Source: Campylobacteraceae bacterium
GTDB taxonomy: Bacteria; Campylobacterota; Campylobacteria; Campylobacterales; Sulfurospirillaceae
Assembly: GCA_019162915.1 (NCBI GenBank)
Contig: JAFLKZ010000135.1
Span: 6,294 to 18,402, forward strand
Reading direction: 5' to 3'
DNA length: 12,109 nt
Shown here: in pieces, positions 6,847 to 12,109 of the stretch
How positions within the stretch are numbered: the first letter of the stretch is position 1
Layout: every line of letters begins with the position of its first letter
Translations under genes and position numbers: made by a program
The notes under the pieces: model-generated
What the model was told of the DNA's origin: nothing
Databases searched by the model: none
What the model saw: the letters and a program-made list of their open reading frames with translations, nothing else

Positions 6847-7725
6847 TTTTATTATCTCGAACCCACCATTATCAAATTCAAACTCTTCAACCCTGAACAT
6901 TTCAAAACGATTTTTTAAGCTATTAGCGACCATCGTGGCATCTTCTTTTTTAACAAGATTAAAGAAAGATGACCCACTACCAGAGAGCGTACTCATCAAA
7001 GCTCCAGCACGAAGTGCAACTTCTCGGACTTCAAAAAGTTCCTTCATTTGCTTCATTCGCTTGTGTTCATGCATACAATCTTTAGACGCAACTCTTAAAA
7101 AATCCCAATTTTCGCTAAAAAAAGCAGCACTCAAAAGAGAGGCTCTTGAAAGATTATAGATAACATTTTTCATCAAGTAGGATTTTGGAAGTTGTGTTCT
7201 TGAATATGCTGTTGACATCGCACGATCAGGTATAACCATAACCACTTTAATATCACTGCTCAGTTCTTTTTTAAGCGTTTTTACTTTACCATTTTCAACC
7301 AATGATGTTGTAAAACCCCCATATACAGCAGGTGCAATGTTGTCTGGATGCGTTTCATAAATCAATGCTTTATTTAAAATTATTTCTCTGCTCACCTTAA
7401 CGTTTGCCATCTCATACGCACTCGCAATTGCGCCTACTATAACAGCGGAACTACTTCCTAAGCCTCTTGAAAAAGGAATCTTATTTTCAAATTCAAACCT
7501 AAAAGGGTCTTTTCTTCCTGTTAATTCTTGATAAATATCATAAAAAATTGAGACAAAGATATTATTTTTTTTCAGCTTTACATTTTGTTCACCTTCTCCT
7601 TTAATGGAGACACTGTAATAAGTAGAGGATTTAATGGAAACATCATTGTAAAGTGCTATGGCCAATCCTAAACAATCGAAACCAGGTCCTAAATTGGCAC
7701 TCGTTGCTGGTATTTTTATCTTCAC
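6841..7725 (-). CDS. thrB: Homoserine kinase ThrB (GHMP kinase)
   Basis: ThrB phosphorylates L-homoserine with ATP to O-phosphohomoserine, the substrate of threonine synthase, in the cytosol. The 294-residue product begins KIKIPATSANLGPGFDCLGLA (residues 2-22), the GHMP N-terminal motif typical of homoserine kinases. It carries the ATP-binding loop PFSRGLGSSSA (84-94). The C-terminal substrate motif LSGSGSSFF is present, completing the three GHMP motifs. Length is normal. The start codon is GTG at 7725, with AGGAG about 7 nt upstream overlapping the tsaB-like stop codon; no earlier in-frame start fits. It lies 10 bp after the tsaB-like gene and 34 bp before ylxR. A threonine-pathway gene in this translation/envelope cluster is the conserved arrangement I recall from Helicobacter. 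Confidence 0.95.
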   Translation of the reverse strand: MKIKIPATSANLGPGFDCLGLAIALYNDVSIKSSTYYSVSIKGEGEQNVKLKKNNIFVSIFYDIYQELTGRKDPFRFEFENKIPFSRGLGSSSAVIVGAIASAYEMANVKVSREIILNKALIYETHPDNIAPAVYGGFTTSLVENGKVKTLKKELSSDIKVVMVIPDRAMSTAYSRTQLPKSYLMKNVIYNLSRASLLSAAFFSENWDFLRVASKDCMHEHKRMKQMKELFEVREVALRAGALMSTLSGSGSSFFNLVKKEDATMVANSLKNRFEMFRVEEFEFDNGGFEIIKS

Positions 7726-7735
7726 TTATTTTCTC

Positions 7736-8170
7736 CTACACTGCTGGTAATATATAAAGGGGTTGTGTGTTTTCACTAAATAATGATGTATCTAAGTATT
7801 CTGGTAAATTAAAAATTTGCTCCACACTCTCATCTAACAATATTGTTTGAATTTCATCTTTATCTTTTGTAAAATAGAGATTTCGCATGGCACGAATAGG
7901 TCTTTGATTATTAAACGTAAACCCATCGCAAGCAAAAAGAGGAATGCTCAACGCAATACTGAGTGTTCTTAAAAAAATATAAGTTATTTTAATTGCCATA
8001 AAACTTCCCGGGCCCCTTGCAAAAAAAAGTCTCTCGCAGTTATATTTTTTTAAAATAGACTCAAACAATAAGGGTAATGCTTCGCTAGTTTGCTCTTTAG
8101 TTTCATGTTTTTCGATTAAGTGATTATTTTCATAAATGCCTACATGTAAAGGCGAAGAGAGTGAAATCAC
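7736..8170 (-). CDS. tsaB: Short TsaB-like protein (tRNA t6A modification complex subunit)
   Basis: The 144-residue product resembles the N-terminal half of TsaB, the inactive ASKHA-fold partner that binds TsaD for t6A37 synthesis on tRNA. It shows the first hairpin ISLSSPLHVGIYENN (2-16), a T-S-E-x-L-P helix (28-33) and the hallmark ARGPGSFMAIKITYIFLRTL (51-70), matching the family's GPGSFTGLR region. Enterobacterial TsaB has about 230 residues, so the C-terminal part is strongly reduced; similar short genes between lpxC and thrB are what I recall in Campylobacterota. The usual IDTS at the first strand reads ISLSS. The start is uncertain: GTG at 8170 has no visible Shine-Dalgarno, and upstream ATT codons in the same open frame (8176, 8182) would lengthen the first strand. 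It lies 20 bp after lpxC and 10 bp before thrB. Confidence 0.72.
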   Translation of the reverse strand: MISLSSPLHVGIYENNHLIEKHETKEQTSEALPLLFESILKKYNCERLFFARGPGSFMAIKITYIFLRTLSIALSIPLFACDGFTFNNQRPIRAMRNLYFTKDKDEIQTILLDESVEQIFNLPEYLDTSLFSENTQPLYILPAV

Positions 8171-8190
8171 TACAATATCAATAGTAGATT

Positions 8191-9075
8191 TTATGCAAAT
8201 GCCTTTTGGAACTCTTGTGCACTCTCAGCACTGAGTGTTCTTATCTCATAATTACTAGGATCTCTTAAAATTTCTTTGGTAAGCTCATGGTTAAGATTAT
8301 GACTTCCTGCAAATGATTCATAATTACCCACAAATGGGGCACCTAAAAGAGACAAATCTCCTATCGCATCTAAAATTTTATGTCTCACAAACTCATTAGT
8401 AAAACGAAGTCCTTCAGGATTTAAAATCTTTTTATCATCCATCACTACCGCATTATCCAATGAACCACCCAAGGCCAAACCTTTACTTCTAAGCATTTGT
8501 ACATCTCTTAAAAAACCAAAAGTTCTTGCCCTTGAAATCTCTTCAATAAAGCTTTTTTTACTAAATTCAAAATGATACTCTTGTCTTCCAATAGAAGGAT
8601 GATCAAAATCTATCACAAAAGTATAACTCGGACTTAGGCTTGGAAATACTCTCGCGAACTTCTTCCCATCTCTGACTTCTACCTCTTTTTTGATAATAAT
8701 GACTTTCTTCCTTGCATCAAGTACTCTAATCCCTGCTTCATCTAACATCATGCAAAAACTCGCACTACTTCCATCCATAACAGGAACTTCCGCCCCGTCT
8801 AAAACAACTCTTATATTGTCAATTCCATAAGCGTAAATGGCAGAAAGAAGATGTTCAATGGTTGATATATAATAATTGGAATTTCCTATTACGGTTGCCA
8901 TTTGGGTATTGACAACATTATGAGGAAGGGCTTGTACGAGTAATCCTACATCACTTCTATAAAAAAGTATACCGCTATTTGCTTCTAATGGTTCAAGTAA
9001 AATTTTGATAGGTTCACCCTTATGAAGCCCTATCCCAACACCTTCAACCGCTTTAGCTAACGTGGTTTGTTTCAC
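8191..9075 (-). CDS. lpxC: UDP-3-O-acyl-N-acetylglucosamine deacetylase LpxC
   Basis: LpxC is the zinc hydrolase of the committed step of lipid A synthesis, removing the acetyl group from UDP-3-O-acyl-GlcNAc on the cytoplasmic side. The 294-residue product starts KQTTLAKAVEGVGIGLHKGE, matching the family N-terminus. It carries STIEHLLSA with E74 and zinc ligand H75, RHKILDAIGDL with H232, K233, D236 (ligand) and D240, and the catalytic His in GSHNLNHEL (H259). These map well onto E. coli H79, H238, D242 and H265. Length is near the usual 300. The start is GTG at 9075, with AAGGAA about 5 nt upstream, overlapping the minC stop by 4 bp (GTGA). It shows that the organism makes a Gram-negative outer membrane with lipid A. 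Confidence 0.96.
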   Translation of the reverse strand: MKQTTLAKAVEGVGIGLHKGEPIKILLEPLEANSGILFYRSDVGLLVQALPHNVVNTQMATVIGNSNYYISTIEHLLSAIYAYGIDNIRVVLDGAEVPVMDGSSASFCMMLDEAGIRVLDARKKVIIIKKEVEVRDGKKFARVFPSLSPSYTFVIDFDHPSIGRQEYHFEFSKKSFIEEISRARTFGFLRDVQMLRSKGLALGGSLDNAVVMDDKKILNPEGLRFTNEFVRHKILDAIGDLSLLGAPFVGNYESFAGSHNLNHELTKEILRDPSNYEIRTLSAESAQEFQKAFA

Positions 9076-9665
9076 ACAACTTCCTTTATTTCGATGATGC
9101 CACCTCGCATCATAATCTTTTGTAGAACATTTTGTTTTATTTTTTCTCGCTCTATAATTTCACCATTAAAAATAAGATTTCCTCGTGGGCTAATGCCATT
9201 AAGAACGATATATTCTCCATCACATTGCACCAAACCATCGATAATTCCATAAATACTGATACTCTCATCACTAAAAACTTTAGAACCGCTATTAACTCTT
9301 CCAAATATTACAATGGGAACGCTCTCATTAATCTCTTCACCTGAACGGATAGGTCTATCGTAAAGTCTTAATTTATGCGTTGGTTTTAACTCAACATTAG
9401 AGGCTATTTTTTCTTCTTTTTGCGCTTCTACAACTAAAGGTGGTTCTTGCTTAATTCCACCCAATCGAATACTGCATCCTGAGATATCTTTATAACAGAT
9501 ACCATTTTGATCAAGTACAAAAGCAATACTTTTAGTGATATTGCCTTCTATAAGCAAAAAGAATTCCTTTAAAAGTATACTATTTTTTCTAAAATAATCG
9601 AGGAATATAGATTCTTCATCAATAACGATATGAAAAACTCTAACATTTTTTTGCGTTACTTTCAT
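9072..9665 (-). CDS. minC: Septum site-determining protein MinC
   Basis: MinC inhibits FtsZ polymerisation away from mid-cell when recruited to the membrane by MinD. The diagnostic part is the C-terminal right-handed beta-helix domain, about residues 98-170. It contains LRLYDRPIRSGEEI (99-112) with the R-x-x-R-S-G-x-x-I motif, VNSGSKVFSDESISIYGIIDG (124-144) and the trailing RGNLIFNGEIIE. The N-terminal FtsZ-binding domain (1-75) is poorly conserved, and a Glu/Lys/Val/Pro-rich linker (72-96) joins the two. At 197 residues it is somewhat shorter than E. coli MinC (231). ATG at 9665 overlaps the M23 gene by 4 bp (ATGA) without a strong Shine-Dalgarno, suggesting coupling, and minC overlaps lpxC by 4 bp. 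minD and minE are not in the window; separation of minC from minDE is the arrangement I recall in Helicobacter. Confidence 0.85.
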   Translation of the reverse strand: MKVTQKNVRVFHIVIDEESIFLDYFRKNSILLKEFFLLIEGNITKSIAFVLDQNGICYKDISGCSIRLGGIKQEPPLVVEAQKEEKIASNVELKPTHKLRLYDRPIRSGEEINESVPIVIFGRVNSGSKVFSDESISIYGIIDGLVQCDGEYIVLNGISPRGNLIFNGEIIEREKIKQNVLQKIMMRGGIIEIKEVV

Positions 9666-11029
9666 CTATCTATAATCTTCTTTGCTGATTCTATAATTGA
9701 GAAGATATTGTCTTTCAACCAACTCTCATCCATCCACTCTTCTGGTCTAACATCCACACCTTGCACATACATACCAAAATGAAGATGATCTCCAAGTGCT
9801 AAACCTGTCAATCCTGTCTTTGCTAAAAAATCTCCAGCTTTAACGCTATCACCCTCTTTAACAAGATAACTTGAACAATGCCCATAGAGCGAATAAATAC
9901 CAAGCCCGTGCGATACTATAATATTATTGCCATAAATTCCATTTTCTTTAGCAAAAACAACCACACCATCATTAGATGTTTGCATTCCTGATTGCGCATT
10001 GCTTGCAAGATCTAGCCCTAAATGATAAGACTCACTGACTGGTTTTTTATCGTATTCATAAAACCTATGGTCGCCAAAACTTGCTACTACTTTACCATTG
10101 CGAAGAGGATAAAATGGTTTAAACACAAAACTACTGATCGACTCTGTCGGCACATTTGAAGTTGTTTTTAAGATAATAGCTTCATTTCCTTTACGTAAAT
10201 CTTCATTAATATATTTAAATTTTTCCAATTTTGACATACTAGAACGCTCAGGGGCAACTTCAGAAATAAGATCTGCAATTTTGCCATCTAAAAATTTATC
10301 TTCAAGATTTATCGTAGAATTTTTATATTTTCTATCTTGTAAAAAATAAGGTAAATGCGCTTTGGATATATTTCCAGCTCTATCTATTGCTACAACTGAG
10401 GCACTAAAGTTTTCTATATGACTTGGCCATGCCACTAAAGAGATATAGTATCCCTCTTTATGAAAAGGTGTCGGATAAAACTTTTTACCAAAATTGGTTT
10501 CAATATATAAGGATTTCATATTATCATCTTGTGCTCTAAAGATGACACTTGCAACGCCACCTTTCATTATTTTATAAGAACTTCCTATCACACTGAGTTC
10601 TGGTCGTTTAGTATCTACTTTAATAATAGCTTTAGCTCTTACTTCATTCCCTGCAAAAAAGTTCCATTTACTAGCATCAACAGCTTCAACGCTCAATTCA
10701 AAAACTTTTTTATTTGCTCCAAAACCCGTCTTTGGGAAAGTTAAATTTAAATCAACGTTTTTCTCTGGTGTTTTCATCTCTTTAGTGTCAAGAACAACAC
10801 TTTTTTCACCATCACTTAATGTAGCTCGAATAAAGCGCAATCCACTATCGTCACTAATTTGAACTTTAATAGGCTCTTTGAGATTCCACTCTATCTCTTT
10901 ATCTAATGTTATTTTTGGTGGTTGTCTTTCAAACAAATTTGAACTATACACATATACTAACCCTCCAACGATAGCTAATAAAATAAATCCAAAGATTAAA
11001 GCTACGGGTGAATTTCTTTTTTTACTCAT
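9662..11029 (-). CDS. Membrane-anchored M23 (LytM-like) peptidoglycan endopeptidase
   Basis: The 455-residue product has a short basic N-terminus and one membrane segment (about 9-29, LIFGFILLAIVGGLVYVY), placing the rest in the periplasm. Residues 35-230 are beta-rich, with two Ig-like repeats (the second holds VVAIDRAGNIS at 212-222). A helical hinge (240-285) precedes the C-terminal M23 domain (about 300-430). The zinc site looks intact: H336 and D340 in YHLGLDLA, H384 in LYGHCSSY, and H415/H417 in GDHLHFGM, so it should be a catalytically competent D,D- or related endopeptidase. Related enzymes in Helicobacter and Campylobacter trim peptide crosslinks and affect cell shape; whether this one does so is inference. 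ATG at 11029 overlaps the DHH gene by 4 bp, with an AAGG run further upstream. It sits with minC and lpxC in an envelope-growth group. Confidence 0.92.
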   Translation of the reverse strand: MSKKRNSPVALIFGFILLAIVGGLVYVYSSNLFERQPPKITLDKEIEWNLKEPIKVQISDDSGLRFIRATLSDGEKSVVLDTKEMKTPEKNVDLNLTFPKTGFGANKKVFELSVEAVDASKWNFFAGNEVRAKAIIKVDTKRPELSVIGSSYKIMKGGVASVIFRAQDDNMKSLYIETNFGKKFYPTPFHKEGYYISLVAWPSHIENFSASVVAIDRAGNISKAHLPYFLQDRKYKNSTINLEDKFLDGKIADLISEVAPERSSMSKLEKFKYINEDLRKGNEAIILKTTSNVPTESISSFVFKPFYPLRNGKVVASFGDHRFYEYDKKPVSESYHLGLDLASNAQSGMQTSNDGVVVFAKENGIYGNNIIVSHGLGIYSLYGHCSSYLVKEGDSVKAGDFLAKTGLTGLALGDHLHFGMYVQGVDVRPEEWMDESWLKDNIFSIIESAKKIIDR

Positions 11030-11970
11030 TGTTCATCTATCCTTTTTATTTTTTCAACAATTTCATCTCGAAGTACCGTAGCATCACAAAAAGAAACTTC
11101 AAATCCTGCTGCAGTCTTGTGTCCTCCACCGTTGTACATCAATGCTATTTTTGAAACATTGATATCTTTACTTCTCAAAGAAACTTTATATCCACCTTCA
11201 TTTTCTTCTAGAATCATGATGGCTATCGTAACATTGACAAGGCTTCTAAGCATATTAATAATATTTTTCGTATCATTTATTGTTGCTCCCGTTGCTAAAA
11301 GTATCTTTTGTGTAAAAATAATAGTTGCTATTTTACCATTTTCATGTAAATCAAAATTATTTAACATGTAGCCATAAAGTCTTATTTTAGCAAGAGATTC
11401 TCTTCTTTTAACTTTTGAAGCTATTTCTTTGGGATTTGCACCACATTTAACCAACTGCGAAACGATAGCAAACGTGAGTTCATCCATATCGCCATAAACA
11501 AAAAAACCTGTATCATCTGCAATGGCAGTGTACAAACACGTAGCACTCTCTTTGCTAATATTGATATGATTTGCCTTTAAAAGCTCATACACAACCATAC
11601 CCGCACTTGTAAATCTATCGACTACTAAATTGATATTGCCGAAATATTTATTGGTAATATGATGGTCAATATTAATCATTTCATACGTACCACTATCAAT
11701 TTTCAATCGTTCAAAACTGGCACAATCACAACTAACGACTAAATCAAAACTCTTTGGCAAAACATTTTTTATTTTTGAAAAACCAGGTAAAAAATCATAA
11801 GCTATAGGTAACTCTATAGTTTTATTATAATGCGTTACTTTCTTCCCTACACTTAGAAGTACGTCATACAGAGCTAAAGTGCTTCCCAATGTATCTCCAT
11901 CTGGTCGGACATGTGATACTAAAACAATATGGTTAGCATCAAGCATTTTCTGCCATGCCTGTTTATACAT
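11026..11970 (-). CDS. DHH/DHHA1 family phosphoesterase (NrnA-like nanoRNase / pAp phosphatase)
   Basis: The 314-residue cytosolic protein has the two-domain DHH layout. The DHH domain (about 1-185) shows SHVRPDGDTLGS (H20, D24, D26), CDC with D82, IDHH (D102, H103, H104) and ADDTGFF (D152, D153), all expected metal ligands. The C-terminal DHHA1 domain holds the substrate-binding GGGHKTAAGFE (281-291). This matches NrnA/Orn-substitute proteins that degrade 2-5-nt RNAs, pAp or pGpG; the exact substrate is not shown. An in-frame TTG at 12072 would add 34 residues overlapping the upstream gene, but ATG at 11970 has GGAG 5 nt upstream and starts just before the conserved domain, so it is preferred. 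It overlaps the M23 gene by 4 bp and probably heads the operon, with a candidate promoter in its 70-bp leader gap. Confidence 0.88.
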   Translation of the reverse strand: MYKQAWQKMLDANHIVLVSHVRPDGDTLGSTLALYDVLLSVGKKVTHYNKTIELPIAYDFLPGFSKIKNVLPKSFDLVVSCDCASFERLKIDSGTYEMINIDHHITNKYFGNINLVVDRFTSAGMVVYELLKANHINISKESATCLYTAIADDTGFFVYGDMDELTFAIVSQLVKCGANPKEIASKVKRRESLAKIRLYGYMLNNFDLHENGKIATIIFTQKILLATGATINDTKNIINMLRSLVNVTIAIMILEENEGGYKVSLRSKDINVSKIALMYNGGGHKTAAGFEVSFCDATVLRDEIVEKIKRIDEQ

Positions 11971-11975
11971 GTAAA

Positions 11976-11979
11976 CTCC
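11976..11979 (-). promoter_or_regulatory. Ribosome binding site of the DHH gene (decides the start)
   Basis: GGAG on the minus strand lies 5 nt before ATG at 11970. It supports this start over the in-frame TTG at 12072, which would run through the -10 element and overlap the upstream flhB-like gene. Confidence 0.7.
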
Positions 11980-12001
11980 ATTTTGGTACTCTTCTGTATG
12001 G

Positions 12002-12007
12002 ATTATA
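12002..12007 (-). promoter_or_regulatory. Candidate sigma70 -10 element heading the operon
   Basis: A perfect TATAAT on the minus strand lies in the 70-bp gap between the flhB-like stop (12041) and the DHH ATG (11970). The predicted transcription start near 11995 leaves a leader of about 25 nt that contains the GGAG ribosome site. No consensus -35 is seen; an A/T-rich tract lies upstream, as is usual for Campylobacterota promoters. This is the best-placed promoter in the window for the whole minus-strand train. Confidence 0.55.
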
Positions 12008-12040
12008 CTTAATTTTTTCTGAAAAGTTATTGAGGCACCT

Positions 12041-12109
12041 TTATCTATCTTTTTTTGAGCTCTTATATACAAAGGCTAAAACCTCAGCCACTGCCTTATA
12101 AAGATTTTC
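12041..12109 (-). CDS. C-terminal tail of an FlhB-type export switch protein (partial, 5' end outside window)
   Basis: The 22 residues ending at TAA (12043-12041) read ENLYKAVAEVLAFVYKSSKK plus DR. LY-x-AVAEVLAFVY is the conserved end of the cytoplasmic domain of FlhB/YscU export-switch proteins (E. coli FlhB has LYAAVAEVLAWVWQ), which set substrate specificity of the flagellar type III secretion apparatus. The protein ends only seven residues after this motif. This would fit either full-length flhB or the short stand-alone FlhB C-terminal homologue (FlhX/FlhB2) of Campylobacterota; the fragment cannot tell which. Its stop lies 70 bp before the DHH gene, in the same direction. Confidence 0.65.
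   Translation of the reverse strand, partial: ENLYKAVAEVLAFVYKSSKKDR

Noticed and set aside
12041..12072. True gene overlap between the DHH gene (TTG start) and the flhB-like gene
   Set aside because: The TTG start has no ribosome site, and the added residues lie outside the conserved domain; the ATG at 11970 removes the overlap.
1..12109. CRISPR array, tRNA or rRNA genes, insertion sequence, prophage or novel defence system
   Set aside because: No spaced direct repeats, cloverleaf-like sequence, transposase or integrase motif, or unexplained coding space was seen; nearly every base lies in a recognisable gene.

Overview
The window carries one long gene train, almost entirely on the minus strand. 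It reads from the right-hand end (about 12,109) down to position 86. Gene order, AT-rich composition and protein sequences point to a Campylobacterota (epsilonproteobacterial) bacterium. The order M23 peptidase - minC - lpxC - tsaB-like - thrB - ylxR - infB - rbfA - rimP is the arrangement I recall from Helicobacter pylori and relatives. A free-living relative such as Sulfurospirillum is my guess for genus, but the sequence alone does not fix it.

Layout in transcription order. At 12,041-12,109 is the C-terminal tail of an FlhB-type export switch protein. A 70-bp gap follows, with a candidate sigma70 promoter (TATAAT). Then come an NrnA-like DHH/DHHA1 phosphoesterase (11,026-11,970), a membrane-anchored M23/LytM endopeptidase (9,662-11,029), the division inhibitor minC (9,072-9,665) and lpxC for lipid A (8,191-9,075). 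A short tsaB-like tRNA-modification gene (7,736-8,170) and thrB for threonine (6,841-7,725) come next. A 34-bp gap with a second TATAAT precedes the translation block: ylxR (6,555-6,806), infB (3,863-6,562), rbfA (3,492-3,866) and rimP (3,068-3,499). After this lie ribD for riboflavin (2,061-3,074) and two membrane proteins, TauE/SafE-like (1,328-2,068) and NnrS-like (86-1,312). At the left edge, 2-85 is the C-terminal tail of a plus-strand gene whose stop codon directly abuts the nnrS stop.

The genes are very tightly packed. Successive pairs overlap by 4 bp (DHH/M23, M23/minC, minC/lpxC, infB/rbfA) or 7-8 bp (ylxR/infB, rbfA/rimP, rimP/ribD, ribD/tauE). The remaining gaps are 10-34 bp. This suggests one or two polycistronic units with extensive translational coupling, joining envelope growth (M23, MinC, LpxC) with translation capacity (YlxR, IF2, RbfA, RimP, TsaB).

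Two starts were moved inward from the longest possible reading frame on Shine-Dalgarno evidence: infB to ATG at 6,562 and the DHH gene to ATG at 11,970. No stretch over 300 bases lacks a gene. I saw no tRNA, rRNA, CRISPR array, insertion sequence, prophage or attachment site. I found no convincing undescribed system; the region is mainly conserved housekeeping, with an NnrS/TauE pair as its accessory tail.
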